Origin: Shinella kummerowiae
GTDB lineage: Bacteria; Pseudomonadota; Alphaproteobacteria; Rhizobiales; Rhizobiaceae
Reading direction: 5' to 3'
Length of the DNA stretch: 64,000 bases
Assembly (NCBI RefSeq): GCF_009827055.1
Contig: NZ_WUMK01000001.1
Coordinates: 248,001-312,000, forward strand
Shown here: positions 36,012 through 45,006 of the stretch, in pieces
How the letters are laid out: each line of letters opens with the position of its first letter
Position numbering within the stretch: the first letter of the stretch is position 1
Made by a program: the position numbers and the translations under genes
The notes under the pieces: model-generated
Seen by the model: only the letters and a program-made list of their open reading frames with translations
What the model was told of the DNA's origin: nothing
The model's database searches: none

Positions 36012-36392
36012 ATGTTGAATTTCCTGCCAGACCTTCACGAAGGACATGCTCCCATCACTCTGCAGCAAGCGTTCGGTGATGCCCTGGAAGCCTTTGACGC
36101 CTGGGAAGACGAACGCGCCGAACCGATGGTGATCTACGACGACAAGATCGTTCCCATCGGCATTGTTTTTGAACGCATGCGCGACTGCACCGATATCCTG
36201 CCACGCACCATGGCGGATCTCGTTGCCGATGCGCTTGCCCGCAATCCGGCAGCCGCGGCCGCGCAAATCGCCACCTTCGGTGATGCCGCCCGCCTAGCCA
36301 CAGCCCTTGTCGAGCAGCGCCGCCTCTACGGCGAAACGGCCATCGCGACCTTCCTTGACCACCACCGCGTGGACAAGCGGCGCCCTGCCTGA
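36012..36392 (+). CDS. Conserved hypothetical protein (126 residues)
   Basis: A small acidic protein starting MLNFLPDLHEGHAPITLQQA. It is mostly helical, with segments FGDALEAFDAWEDERAEPMV and ADLVADALARNPAAAAAQIATFGD. There is no signal peptide or membrane helix. GGAG lies six bases before the ATG, and a strong terminator follows, so it is a single-gene unit. I do not recognise a function. Confidence 0.8.
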   Translation: MLNFLPDLHEGHAPITLQQAFGDALEAFDAWEDERAEPMVIYDDKIVPIGIVFERMRDCTDILPRTMADLVADALARNPAAAAAQIATFGDAARLATALVEQRRLYGETAIATFLDHHRVDKRRPA

Positions 36393-36407
36393 GACATGAC
36401 AATGAGG

Positions 36408-36432
36408 AGGCCCCGGTTTTCGGGGCCTTTTT
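36408..36432 (+). terminator. Intrinsic terminator
   Basis: Eight-base arms AGGCCCCG / CGGGGCCT with loop GTTTT followed by TTTT, 16 bases after the stop at 36392. Confidence 0.9.
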
Positions 36433-36639
36433 GCGTCCGGTCCCCTGGCACACAAACCCACCGCCACTACGACGATCGCTTGCCGATCGAAATCAAATCA
36501 CCTGTCCAGGATTGGCACAGAGCCCGGCGACGTTGCCGGACCCTTTACCATCGCGCGAGAATAAGCCGCCTCCATCAACCGTTCTCTGCTGGTACATTTC
36601 CATGTAATCTACGCGCTCCAGCACGGGACATCCGCCGCC

Positions 36640-36936
36640 ATGCTTCGTCTCCTCGCAGCTCTCGTCGTCTCCACCCTGCCCGCGCACGCCGCCGAGGAAC
36701 CACCCTATATCGGCACCTGGGATTGCGAGGTCTCGACCTTCACCTTCACCGCCGAGACGTATGATTCCGGCGAAGGACCGATGCCGATCCTCAAGAGCGA
36801 GAAGGACGGCAGCGCCTACATCCTGACCTTTGCCGACGACTATCGTATCGGCCTGGCCAACATCACCGACACGGACATGGACTGGGCCTCGGAAACAAGC
36901 GGCGACACATTCCACTGCAAGAAAACCGGCATGTGA
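36640..36936 (+). CDS. Small exported hypothetical protein (98 residues)
   Basis: A signal peptide (MLRLLAALVVSTLPAHAAE) is followed by a short beta-rich domain with two cysteines (WDCEVSTF near residue 28 and FHCKKTG at the end), which could form a disulfide in the periplasm. GYIGTWDCE-type starts resemble small lipocalin-like or copper-resistance-associated proteins, but no family is certain. It lies nine bases before another small exported protein and is probably cotranscribed. Confidence 0.75.
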   Translation: MLRLLAALVVSTLPAHAAEEPPYIGTWDCEVSTFTFTAETYDSGEGPMPILKSEKDGSAYILTFADDYRIGLANITDTDMDWASETSGDTFHCKKTGM

Positions 36937-36945
36937 GGGCACAAT

Positions 36946-37302
36946 ATGAAAAAACTGCTGGTATGCGCCCTTCTCGCCCTCGCCGCCACCGGCGCCGATG
37001 CCGCCGAAACCCGTTGCGGCTGGCTGCAGAACCCGACGCCCGCCAACTGGTGGCTGGATGACAGCGAGGGCACCTGGACGATCATGACGCAGGGCGGCGG
37101 CCAGGAACCGGACGGCATGGAGGCCATTCCCGACATCTCCGAGGGTGACTATGTGCGCACCAACGGCAACTACGGTTATGCCTGCGCCTGCATGACGGTG
37201 GAGACCGACGCCGGAGAGGGCCGCATTCTGGCGATCCACGCGTTCCGCCAGTTGCCGATCGCCCAGTGCGAGAACGACTCAGCACTTTCCGCACCGCAAT
37301 AA
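36946..37302 (+). CDS. DUF4087-type exported protein
   Basis: A 118-residue protein with a signal peptide (MKKLLVCALLALAATGADA). The mature start ETRCGWLQNPTPANWWLDDSEGTW and the later YGYACACMTVETD match the DUF4087 family, with conserved cysteines probably forming disulfides. Periplasmic. It is the second gene of a pair with the preceding small exported protein. The function of the family is unknown. Confidence 0.85.
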   Translation: MKKLLVCALLALAATGADAAETRCGWLQNPTPANWWLDDSEGTWTIMTQGGGQEPDGMEAIPDISEGDYVRTNGNYGYACACMTVETDAGEGRILAIHAFRQLPIAQCENDSALSAPQ

Positions 37303-37395
37303 AGACCTTTAATCGTCGTATTGGGCCATCTTGACCGAGGCCGACGAACCTCTTATTTCTCCCGCATCGAGATTTGAACGTTGACTTCCGCATTT

Positions 37396-37412
37396 GCAGG
37401 CCCTGTGCCTGC
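37396..37412 (+). promoter_or_regulatory. Hairpin in the cspA leader
   Basis: GCAGGC-CCTGT-GCCTGC forms a six-pair stem in the roughly 200-base region before cspA. Long structured leaders that refold with temperature are typical of cold-shock genes; this particular element is a suggestion. Confidence 0.3.
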
Positions 37413-37502
37413 AGTTACGAACCTACCCTTCAAATTCGACCTACCATGGTTGCCGCTGTTGGCAGCCCAAGATTGATTTGACGGCTTAGGAAAGGTTTCG
37501 TC

Positions 37503-37712
37503 ATGGCAACTGGTACCGTAAAATGGTTCAACACCACCAAGGGCTACGGCTTCATTCAGCAGGACAGCGGTGAGCCGGACGTATTCGTCCACATCTCCGC
37601 CGTTCAGCGCGCCGGCCTCGCTGGTCTGGACGAAGGTCAGAAGGTCAGCTTCGAGCTGATCCGTGACCGCAAGTCCGGCAAGATGTCGGCCGATCAGCTC
37701 GTCGCAGCCTGA
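37503..37712 (+). CDS. cspA: Cold-shock protein (CspA family)
   Basis: A 69-residue single cold-shock domain. RNP1-like KGYGFI and RNP2-like VFVHIS motifs are intact ([23 protein letters not shown]). It binds single-stranded nucleic acid and acts as an RNA chaperone. AGGAAAGG precedes the ATG, and a strong intrinsic terminator follows. One of several csp genes usual in rhizobia, so the exact paralogue is not assigned. Confidence 0.96.
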   Translation: MATGTVKWFNTTKGYGFIQQDSGEPDVFVHISAVQRAGLAGLDEGQKVSFELIRDRKSGKMSADQLVAA

Positions 37713-37735
37713 TCCGCCGCTTACGGCAAAACGAG

Positions 37736-37762
37736 AAAGGCCGGTTTCGACCGGCCTTTTTT
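37736..37762 (+). terminator. Intrinsic terminator of cspA
   Basis: AAAGGCCGG / CCGGCCTTT arms with loop TTTCGA followed by a T-run, 24 bases after the stop. Confidence 0.92.
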
Positions 37763-37785
37763 GTGCCCGCGGTCACCGGACTTCG

Positions 37786-38250
37786 CTATTCCGCGTGCTC
37801 CACCGGCAAGCGTGACCCGCTTTTCAGCACTTCCATCGAGATGGACGCGGACACGTCGAAAAGCTCGACCTTGCGCACGATGCGCTTGTAGACCACGTCG
37901 TAGTGCTCGACCCGAGGCAGCACGATCTTCAAAATATAGTCATAGTTGCCGGTCAGCCGGTGCGCCTCGACGACCTCGGGAATATCCGCGATGGCGCGCG
38001 AAAACAGGTCGATCCAGTCGTCGCTGTGATGCGCTGTCTTGATGAGCGCGAAAACAGTCGTCGGCACGCCCATCTTCCTGCTGTCGAGCAGCGCGACCTT
38101 TCCGGCGATATAGCCGCTTTCCTCAAGCCTCTGGATCCGCCGCGCGCACGCCGACAGCGACAGATTCACTTTTTCCGCGAGCGTAGCGACAGGCGCCCCC
38201 GCATCCTCCTGGAGCAGCGCCAGCAATTTCCTGTCCCGCTCATCCAGCAC
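37786..38250 (-). CDS. Lrp/AsnC-family transcription regulator
   Basis: A 154-residue regulator starting at GTG 38250 with the helix-turn-helix VATLAEKVNLSLSACARRIQRLEESGYI and the RAM domain containing AHRLTGNYDYILKIVL. AAGGGG lies upstream of the start. It is divergent from an Asp/Glu racemase gene at 38419 with 168 bases between, so it is the likely regulator of that gene (inference). It differs clearly from the other AsnC protein in the window (29799-30215). Confidence 0.92.
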   Translation of the reverse strand: MLDERDRKLLALLQEDAGAPVATLAEKVNLSLSACARRIQRLEESGYIAGKVALLDSRKMGVPTTVFALIKTAHHSDDWIDLFSRAIADIPEVVEAHRLTGNYDYILKIVLPRVEHYDVVYKRIVRKVELFDVSASISMEVLKSGSRLPVEHAE

Positions 38251-38418
38251 GCCGAGATTCCCCTTCGATTTTTATCTATGCGCAAGAAAAGCGCGCGAAG
38301 TCATCAATACACGAGAAAGATCCTCTCGGCGTTGTAAAAATGCTCGAAACTTTGCGAACAATCACCGCCACACTCGCGGCATTCTGGTTGTCATCGAAAC
38401 AATCACCGGGGAAACGAC

Positions 38419-39132
38419 ATGAAGACGATCGGCCTTATCGGCGGCATGAGCTTCGAAAGCACGGCGGTCTATTACCGTATGATCAACGAGGCAGTGCGCG
38501 CGCGGCTCGGAGGCCTTCATTCGGCGGAGGTCCTGGTGCATTCGGTCGATTTCCAGTCCATCGTCGACCTTCAGAAGGCTGGCCGCTGGGATGCCGCCGG
38601 TGAACGCCTCGGCGCGGTTGCCGCAGGCCTTGAAAAGAGCGGCGCCGAATGCGTCCTGATCTGCACCAACACCATGCATCTCGTCGCCGATGCCGTTCAG
38701 GACGCCGTCAAGGCGCCGTTGCTCAACATCATCGACGAGACCGCACGCGAAATCTTCGCGGCCGGCAAGCGCCGTCCCCTGCTGCTTGCCACGCGCTACA
38801 CGATGGAGCACGGCTTTTATGCGGACCGCATGAAGACGGCCGGCCTCGACGTCATGGTGCCGGATGATGCCGGACGGACGCTGACCCACGACGTCATCTT
38901 CAACGAACTCTGCCAGGGCAAAGTGCTTGAGAGCTCGCGTCAGGGCGTTCTCGCGCTTATCGAGGCCGCACGCGCTGGCGGCGCAGACTGCGTTATCCTC
39001 GGCTGCACGGAAATCTGCCTGCTGCTCGATCCGGATGCACTTCCGCTGCCCGGCTTCGATTCGACAGCCATTCACGCCAAGGTCGCCGTCGATTTCGCCC
39101 TCGGCCCGATGGTCGTCAGCGAAGCCGCCTAA
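38419..39132 (+). CDS. Aspartate/glutamate racemase family protein
   Basis: A 237-residue member of the Asp/Glu racemase superfamily. The start MKTIGLIGGMSFESTAVYYRMIN and both catalytic cysteine motifs are present: CTNTMH near residue 83 and GCTEI near 193. The pair of Cys residues acts as acid and base in cofactor-independent racemisation. It has the size and motifs of the YgeA/RacX type, whose members include broad-specificity amino-acid racemases. It is divergent from an AsnC-type regulator. Confidence 0.93.
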   Translation: MKTIGLIGGMSFESTAVYYRMINEAVRARLGGLHSAEVLVHSVDFQSIVDLQKAGRWDAAGERLGAVAAGLEKSGAECVLICTNTMHLVADAVQDAVKAPLLNIIDETAREIFAAGKRRPLLLATRYTMEHGFYADRMKTAGLDVMVPDDAGRTLTHDVIFNELCQGKVLESSRQGVLALIEAARAGGADCVILGCTEICLLLDPDALPLPGFDSTAIHAKVAVDFALGPMVVSEAA

Positions 39133-39155
39133 AAATAGTTGACTCAGTCCAATAA

Positions 39156-39197
39156 ATTGCAATCATTGTGATCGAAGGAGATCACCATGATTGCAAT
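39156..39197 (+). promoter_or_regulatory. Long inverted repeat with the ribosome site in its loop
   Basis: The arms 39156-39173 and 39180-39197 form 18 pairs with one mismatch (T39167 against C39186) around the six-base loop GAAGGA. The Shine-Dalgarno AAGGAG is in the loop and the ATG start (39187) of the MarR-GNAT gene is in the right arm. It could be a DNA operator for the MarR protein, an RNA structure that controls translation, or both. The pairing is seen directly; the role is inferred. Confidence 0.7.
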
Positions 39198-40200
39198 GCC
39201 TGCCGGACAAGACGGCGCGGACACGATCGAAACCGTCCGCGCCTTCAACCGCTTCTACACCAACCGCATCGGCGTGCTCGACCGCGCCTATCTCGACACG
39301 CCCTACACGCTGACCGAAGCGCGCGTCATCTACGAACTCGCCGCCCGCGGTTCCACCTCCGCATCGCAGCTCACCGAAGAACTGTCGCTGGACCCGGCCT
39401 ATCTCAGCCGCATGCTGAAAGCCTTTGCTGGCAAGGGCATGGTCGATGCCGCAAAGGATCCGGCGGATGGTCGCGGACGGCTTCTCAGCCTCACGGAAAA
39501 CGGCCGCGCGGTCGCCGCGGATCTTGCAACCCGCTCCCGCGAAAGCATCTCGACCCTTATTGCGCCGCTCGACGAAACCGAGCGCCTTGCGCTCGGCGCG
39601 TCTCTTGGCAAGGCCACCAGATTGCTCGGTGGCGGCGAAAGCAGCCCTGCGATCCTGCTGCGAGATCACCGCGCCGGCGACATGGGCCGGGTCATTGCCA
39701 GCCAGGCGAAAAGCTATGTTGAAACCTATGGCTGGAACGCGGAATACGAGGCGCTCGTCGCCGAAATCTGCGCAAACTTCCTGCGCAATTTCGACCCCTC
39801 CCGCGAACGCTGCTGGATCGCCGAACAGCATGGCGACCTCGTCGGCAGCATCTTTCTGGTCAAGGGCGGCGAGAGCACCGCGAAGCTGCGCCTGCTGCAT
39901 GTCGATGCGGCCGCTCGGGGCCACGGTCTCGGCACGCGGCTGGTGACGGAGTGCATTCGCTTCGCGCAAGAGGCGGGCTACGGGCGGCTGGAACTCTGGA
40001 CGAACGACATCCTGACAGCCGCGCGCCGCATCTACCAGTCCGCCGGCTTCAGGCTGGAGAAGGAAGAAGCCCATCACAGCTTCGGCCAGGATCTCGTCGG
40101 CCAGATCTGGGCGCTGGACCTCGAGGGCTGGCAGGCGCCGGTCAGGCTTCCCGAAGCGCTGTCTCCGGCCAGCGGCACTCCTGCAACCCAGCCGGCGTGA
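39187..40200 (+). CDS. MarR/GNAT fusion: DNA-binding regulator with acetyltransferase domain
   Basis: A 337-residue fusion. Residues about 15-150 form a MarR winged helix (TSASQLTEELSLDPAYLSRMLKAFAGKGMV, DPADGRGRLLSLTENG). Residues about 160-310 form a GNAT acetyltransferase with the acetyl-CoA motif AARGHGLGTRLVTECIRFAQEAGY. Similar helix-turn-helix/GNAT proteins are widespread; the acetyl acceptor is usually unknown. AAGGAG lies six bases before the ATG, inside a hairpin loop. The last 59 bases overlap the 3' end of the convergent monooxygenase gene. Confidence 0.92.
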   Translation: MIAMPAGQDGADTIETVRAFNRFYTNRIGVLDRAYLDTPYTLTEARVIYELAARGSTSASQLTEELSLDPAYLSRMLKAFAGKGMVDAAKDPADGRGRLLSLTENGRAVAADLATRSRESISTLIAPLDETERLALGASLGKATRLLGGGESSPAILLRDHRAGDMGRVIASQAKSYVETYGWNAEYEALVAEICANFLRNFDPSRERCWIAEQHGDLVGSIFLVKGGESTAKLRLLHVDAAARGHGLGTRLVTECIRFAQEAGYGRLELWTNDILTAARRIYQSAGFRLEKEEAHHSFGQDLVGQIWALDLEGWQAPVRLPEALSPASGTPATQPA

Positions 40201-41386
40201 AGGGATCGGCAAGCGTGCCGGAAACAATGGCGGCGAGTATTTGTGGTGCCGGCGGAATTTTCGCGACGGTCGCCACCAGCCGGTCGCGCAACCAGGCGAT
40301 CGATCGGGAATCGGACTGGTAGAACGGTGTGAAGACGTAGGACAGCAGCTGGAACAGCCGCACATGACGGCGGCGGGCCGCAGCGTAGGCGGCCAGCGCC
40401 TCCTCCACGGAAGCCGCCGACGAAAGCGCATGCGCCAGCGTCGCCGCATCGAGCAACGCCATGTTCGCCCCCTGCCCGAGTTGCGGGCTGGTGGAATGGG
40501 CGCTGTCGCCGATGAAGGCAATTCCGTCTGCATAGGGCGGCAGCGTGGTGCGGTGGGCATAACGGGCGAGTGTCAATTGCTCCCAATCGGTAATCTGCGC
40601 AAGAAAGGGCGCCGTCTCCGGCCAATGGCCGGTGATGTCGGCCTTCCATCGCTCAAGGCCGGCGCGCTTCACGGTGTCGGCATCCGCCGTCTTGAGGCTC
40701 CAGAAGAAGGCGGCCTTGCGGCCCTCGCCCGGATGTGCCCGGCCGACCGGCAAGATGCCGATCATGACTTTCGCGGCATCGTAGCGCTGAACGAGGGCCC
40801 GACCGTCATGCGCGATGCCGTCGCAATCCAGCGTCGCCCAGAAGGCGCCCCAGGGCAGTTCCGTCACCTTCGGTGCGACCACGGACGCAGCAGCGAGCTG
40901 CGAGCGCGCGCCGGTCGCATCGATCACGAGATCATAGTCGCCAACGATCTCGCCGTCCGGATCGTGCAGCGCCGTGCGGGCCTGCCGGGTTTCGGCTTTC
41001 GCCAACGTGATCCCGGTGCGGATCGGCAATCCTTCCGCCACCACGGCATCATGCAATGTGGAAAACAGCGCCGCACGATGCACCGCCAGCCCATAACGGC
41101 CGCCGGCCAGCGCGTCGTAACGCACGTCGAGAACGGTGCGCCCGCTACGCGCATCCGCACCGTGCAGCCGGTCGATGCGGTTGCCAAGTGCGTGGATCGC
41201 TCGGGAAAGCCCCAGCGCATCGAGCACGGTGAGCCCGGTCGGCTGCATCAGCAGGCCGGAGCCGACGGGCGATGGTTGGTCGAACCGTTCAATGAGGTCC
41301 ACGCGATGACCGGCGCGCGCAAGAAACAGTGCTGCTGCGAGCCCCGCAGGCCCCGCGCCGGCAATACCGATATCCAGTGGCTTCAT
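40142..41386 (-). CDS. FAD-dependent monooxygenase
   Basis: A 414-residue class A flavoprotein monooxygenase. The FAD motif is IGIAGAGPAGLAAALFLARAGHRVDLIER at residues 6-34, the DG-like motif is in DLVIDATGARS, and the second FAD contact IAFIGDSAHSTSPQLGQGANMALLDA is near 295. These enzymes hydroxylate aromatic or related compounds with NAD(P)H and oxygen. It follows the HxlR regulator gene by 33 bases on the same strand, suggesting a regulator-enzyme operon. Its 3' end overlaps the MarR-GNAT gene by 59 bases tail to tail. Confidence 0.9.
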   Translation of the reverse strand: MKPLDIGIAGAGPAGLAAALFLARAGHRVDLIERFDQPSPVGSGLLMQPTGLTVLDALGLSRAIHALGNRIDRLHGADARSGRTVLDVRYDALAGGRYGLAVHRAALFSTLHDAVVAEGLPIRTGITLAKAETRQARTALHDPDGEIVGDYDLVIDATGARSQLAAASVVAPKVTELPWGAFWATLDCDGIAHDGRALVQRYDAAKVMIGILPVGRAHPGEGRKAAFFWSLKTADADTVKRAGLERWKADITGHWPETAPFLAQITDWEQLTLARYAHRTTLPPYADGIAFIGDSAHSTSPQLGQGANMALLDAATLAHALSSAASVEEALAAYAAARRRHVRLFQLLSYVFTPFYQSDSRSIAWLRDRLVATVAKIPPAPQILAAIVSGTLADPFTPAGLQECRWPETALREA

Positions 41387-41419
41387 GCCCTTCCCCGAAA
41401 CGACCCGAAGGCCGGATTG

Positions 41420-41827
41420 TCAGTGCGCTTCTGCGTCGTAGACCGACCGGGCGGCCCGGATCGCAGCGTGGTTTTCGGTAGACCAGTGCACCAGGGAGCG
41501 CAGGAGCGCAAGGAAGGATTGACCGAGCGGCGTCAGCCGATATTCCACGCTCGGCGGCTGGGTGGGATAGACGGTGCGTGTGATGTAGCCATCGCGCTGC
41601 AGGTCGCGCAACGTCTGGGTCAACATGCGCTGCGAAATATCCGGGATGAAGCGGCGCAACTGCGAGAAGCGGCGCGGCCCGTCGGCAAGGCCGAGGATCA
41701 TCAGCGAGGTCCACTTCCCGCCGACGCTGTCCAGCACGTCGCGCACGGGACAATCGTCCATCGACATGGCAACGCCGTCGATCATGATGACCCGCTCGCC
41801 TTCGGCCCGGTCGACCATCTTGTTCAT
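41420..41827 (-). CDS. HxlR-family transcription regulator
   Basis: A 135-residue winged-helix regulator of the HxlR/YtfH type: [23 protein letters not shown] near residue 26 with the family Cys, [31 protein letters not shown] and the wing with VEYRLTPLG. HxlR proteins often sense electrophiles or quinones through the N-terminal Cys. It is divergent from a QorB-like quinone reductase (41999), the same pairing as ytfH-ytfG in E. coli. It is cotranscribed with a FAD monooxygenase. Confidence 0.93.
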   Translation of the reverse strand: MNKMVDRAEGERVIMIDGVAMSMDDCPVRDVLDSVGGKWTSLMILGLADGPRRFSQLRRFIPDISQRMLTQTLRDLQRDGYITRTVYPTQPPSVEYRLTPLGQSFLALLRSLVHWSTENHAAIRAARSVYDAEAH

Positions 41828-41998
41828 AGTCGGTTCCCTTCAGGTAACCACCGCAGAAAAAACTGCCTCCTTTACAGCTCCTATCAGATTACCAGATAAG
41901 AGCAAGTCTCAATAAGAGACCAACGCCGCAGGATGGCAGGCGCCTCCCCGCCGCCCCTGCCCGAAAGGCCCCTGAAAGGCCCGAACAAAGGTAAAGAC

Positions 41999-42886
41999 AT
42001 GACCGACACAGTTCTCGTTACCGGCGCCTCCGGCCAGCTTGGCCGCCTTGTCCTCGATACGCTGCTCGCCTCCGGCAAGGTTGCGCCGGAAAACCTCATC
42101 GCCACCACCCGCGACACCGCGAAACTCGCCGACTATGCCGCCAGGGGCGTTTCCGTGCGCGCTGCAGACTTCGACGACCCGGCCTCGCTCGACGCCGCCT
42201 TCGCCGGCGCCGGCAAGGTGCTGATCATCTCCACCGACGCGCTCGACGCGCCCGGAAAGCGCCTCGCCCAGCACAAGGCGGCCGTCGCCGCCGCCAGCAA
42301 GGCCGGCGCTCGCCACATCCTCTACACATCCATGCCGCAGCCGGACGATTCGCGCGTCACCTTCGCACCGGATCATCTCGGCACCGAGCAAGCCATCAAG
42401 GCGACCGGCATTCCCTATACGATCCTGCGCGATGGCTGGTATGCGGAGAACCTCTTCATGTCGCTGCCGCACGCGCTTCAAACCGGCTCCTGGTATACCT
42501 CGACCGGCGAAGGCAAGATCGCCCACATCACGCGCGCCGACACCGCCGCCGCCCTCGCCGGCGCCGTCCTGAAGGTCGGCGACGAGAGCAGGACCTACAC
42601 GCTGACCGGCACGAAGAGCCGCACGGCCGAAGAGATCGCGGCGATCGTTTCTGCCGCAACCGGCAAGCCGCTCGCGGTCGTCCATGTCACGGATACGCAG
42701 TTGACCGAAGGCTTGAAGGCGGCCGGCCTGCCGGAAGGCTTTGTACCGACCATCGTCTCCTTCGACGCTAATACGCGGGAAGGCAAGATCGCCATGGTCA
42801 CCAGCGACGCCGAAACGCTCGCGGGTCGCCCCCTGACGGCGTTCGAAGACTTCGTTGCCGCCAACAAGGCAGCCTTTCTGGGTTGA
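41999..42886 (+). CDS. NAD(P)H:quinone oxidoreductase, QorB/YtfG-like SDR
   Basis: A 295-residue atypical short-chain dehydrogenase (NmrA-like) starting TVLVTGASGQLGRLVLDTLL. Segments HILYTSMPQPDDSRVTFAPDH and GIPYTILRDGWYAENLF are typical of QorB/YtfG quinone reductases. AAAGG lies eight bases before the ATG 41999; the upstream extension lacks support. The divergent HxlR gene next door is the expected redox-responsive regulator. Confidence 0.9.
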   Translation: MTDTVLVTGASGQLGRLVLDTLLASGKVAPENLIATTRDTAKLADYAARGVSVRAADFDDPASLDAAFAGAGKVLIISTDALDAPGKRLAQHKAAVAAASKAGARHILYTSMPQPDDSRVTFAPDHLGTEQAIKATGIPYTILRDGWYAENLFMSLPHALQTGSWYTSTGEGKIAHITRADTAAALAGAVLKVGDESRTYTLTGTKSRTAEEIAAIVSAATGKPLAVVHVTDTQLTEGLKAAGLPEGFVPTIVSFDANTREGKIAMVTSDAETLAGRPLTAFEDFVAANKAAFLG

Positions 42887-42924
42887 GGAAAACGACGCGG
42901 CGCTCCTTCGGGGGCGCCGTCTCG

Positions 42925-43677
42925 TCAGACGTCCTGGCCGCAGGCGCGGCGGAAGCGGCGCACCGTCTCCGCCATGCCGTATTGCAGCGCATCCGACGTC
43001 AGCCCATGGCCTATCGAGACTTCCGCGAGCCGCGGGATGCGCGCGACGAGCGCCGGCAGGTTGGCAACCGTCAGGTCATGGCCGGCATTGACATCAAGGC
43101 CGAGATCGTGGGCGATGTCCGCTGTCTCGCCCAACAGCTCGACAAGGCGCGCGCCCTCCGCAGGATCGTCGTAGCAGCCACCATAGGGGCCGGTATAGAG
43201 CTCGATCCGGTCTGCACCGATATCCTTCGCGATGGCCAGCGCCTCGCGGTCCGGATCGCCATCGGCGAAGACCGAGACACGCAGGCCGAGCTTCTTCAGC
43301 CGGCCGACGACATTTCCAAGCAGGTTGTGGCTCTTGCGGAAATCCCAGCCGTGATCGGACGTCGCCTGGGCCGGATCGTCCGGCACGAGCGTTACCTGTT
43401 CCGGGCGATGCTCCTCGACGAGGCGCATGAAGCTCTCTTCCGGAAAACCTTCGATGTTGAATTCGGTGCTGGAAAACTCTGTGTCGATCAGCGCACGGAT
43501 CGGCGCGAGGTCGCTGAAACGCACATGGCGCTGGTCCGGCCGCGGATGCACGGTCAGGCCGCTGGCACCGGCCTCGAGCGCGATCCGGCCAAGGTCGGTG
43601 ACGCTCGGCCAGGGCAGGTCCCGGCGATTGCGCAGCATGGCGATGGCGTTGAGATTGACCGACAATTTCGCAGGCAT
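42925..43677 (-). CDS. pdxJ: Pyridoxine 5'-phosphate synthase
   Basis: A 250-residue TIM-barrel enzyme. Markers are [21 protein letters not shown] at the start, [15 protein letters not shown] with conserved His and Arg, TLVPDDP and [14 protein letters not shown]. It condenses aminoacetone phosphate-type precursor with deoxyxylulose phosphate to make pyridoxine phosphate, the last step of DXP-dependent vitamin B6 synthesis. The ATG at 43677 has AGGAG upstream; the longer frame does not fit the family start. Confidence 0.96.
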   Translation of the reverse strand: MPAKLSVNLNAIAMLRNRRDLPWPSVTDLGRIALEAGASGLTVHPRPDQRHVRFSDLAPIRALIDTEFSSTEFNIEGFPEESFMRLVEEHRPEQVTLVPDDPAQATSDHGWDFRKSHNLLGNVVGRLKKLGLRVSVFADGDPDREALAIAKDIGADRIELYTGPYGGCYDDPAEGARLVELLGETADIAHDLGLDVNAGHDLTVANLPALVARIPRLAEVSIGHGLTSDALQYGMAETVRRFRRACGQDV

Positions 43678-43920
43678 GACGCGGCTCACTCCTTTTGCTG
43701 TGCACAGGTCTAGCCTGTTGTTTCCACAAGGGCAATCGCTGTGCGCCAGCGCTTGGCGATGCCAGCGCGCTATTTGTCTGGAGTACCGGTCTCGCCCCTT
43801 GCTCATGATCAAGAATCACCGGTAAACTCCCCCTGATTTTTGGGGATGCCGCGCCGTGGCGCCTCTTGTGGGAATGGAAGGAAATCGGACAGCGACGATG
43901 GCCCCCTCTGTGGCAACACC

Positions 43921-45006
43921 ATGAGCAGGACCGACAGGCCGGCGTGCGATATCGTGCGGCGCGCCCTTCACGCCGTCATCGCCAGCGAGACCTTCGCCCG
44001 CTCCGAGCGCCTGCGTTCCTTTCTCTCCTATGTCGTCGAATGTGACCTTTCCGGCCGGGCGGCCCACTTGAAGGGCTACAGCATCGGCATCGATGTTTTC
44101 GGCCGGCCGCCGGGTTTTGATGCCGGCAACGATCCGCTGGTCCGCGTGCAGGCTGGCAAGTTGAGAAAACTCCTCGACCTGTACTACGAAACGGAAGGCG
44201 CATCAGATCCCCTGCGCATCCGCGTTCCGCTGGGCAGCTATGTTCCGGACTATGCCTTCACCGCAGCCCAGCCGCCGGAAGCCGACCCCGACGACGCGCC
44301 TCCGCCCCTCGATCCGGCCCGGCAAAAACCTGGACCGCGCCGGTCGTGGCTGCCGGCACCGATCTCCTCACCGATCGCGCTGTTCTCGCTGCTGCCGCTG
44401 TTCTTCCTGGCGCCCTCGGTCTACCCGGACACGACCAATGCGGCGATTGCCAAGGCGCAACTCGTTCTCTCGGTGCAGACCAGGTTCGCCGCCCAGACCC
44501 AGGCCTTGCCGAGCCTGTATGTCCAGCAATGCTGGCCGACAGGCGGCGAATGCAGCGCATTCGCCCGCGCTGTCACGAATTCCGCCGGCTATCACAGGAC
44601 AGTGCATCTCACCGATTCCCGCAGAGCGGATTCATTGCACCCTCTCTCCTATGCCATTCGCATCGAGAATCGCGCCGATGGGCGCGGCATCTACGCCCGG
44701 CTGATCCACGAACAGTCGGGCGCCACGATCTATGTGCGGCACTTCTCGCGCGAACAACTTCGCAGCGAGGCCGGCATCGCTTTCGAGGCCGTCAATTTTG
44801 CCGCCCGTACGCTTTCGGCCAGCGGCGTGCTCTATCGCCACACGATGCAGATCGGCACGGCAAGCCGCATCATGCAATGTCTCGCACAGGCAGAGCGGCG
44901 CCAGGGCACACCCCGGGCCGGGCAGCGCGTGACCTGCAGTGTGCAGTCTCCCGCCCTTGCCGAAGCGGCGGCACCTGGCGAGGCCGACACCGTGGTGACG
45001 CGCTGA
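43921..45006 (+). CDS. Winged-helix-like membrane protein (CadC-like layout)
   Basis: A 361-residue protein. The first 120 residues (RSERLRSFLSYVVECDLSGRA, YSIGIDVFGRPPGFDAGNDPLVRVQAGKLRKLL, PLGSYVPDYAF) match the conserved N-terminal domain found in many rhizobial adenylate-cyclase-like and TPR regulators. One hydrophobic helix near residue 160 (IALFSLLPLFFLAPSVYP) separates it from a C-terminal part with cysteines (QQCWPTGGEC), probably periplasmic. This is a membrane-anchored regulator layout. ATG 43921 begins the conserved domain; the longer frame is not supported. Confidence 0.75.
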   Translation: MSRTDRPACDIVRRALHAVIASETFARSERLRSFLSYVVECDLSGRAAHLKGYSIGIDVFGRPPGFDAGNDPLVRVQAGKLRKLLDLYYETEGASDPLRIRVPLGSYVPDYAFTAAQPPEADPDDAPPPLDPARQKPGPRRSWLPAPISSPIALFSLLPLFFLAPSVYPDTTNAAIAKAQLVLSVQTRFAAQTQALPSLYVQQCWPTGGECSAFARAVTNSAGYHRTVHLTDSRRADSLHPLSYAIRIENRADGRGIYARLIHEQSGATIYVRHFSREQLRSEAGIAFEAVNFAARTLSASGVLYRHTMQIGTASRIMQCLAQAERRQGTPRAGQRVTCSVQSPALAEAAAPGEADTVVTR

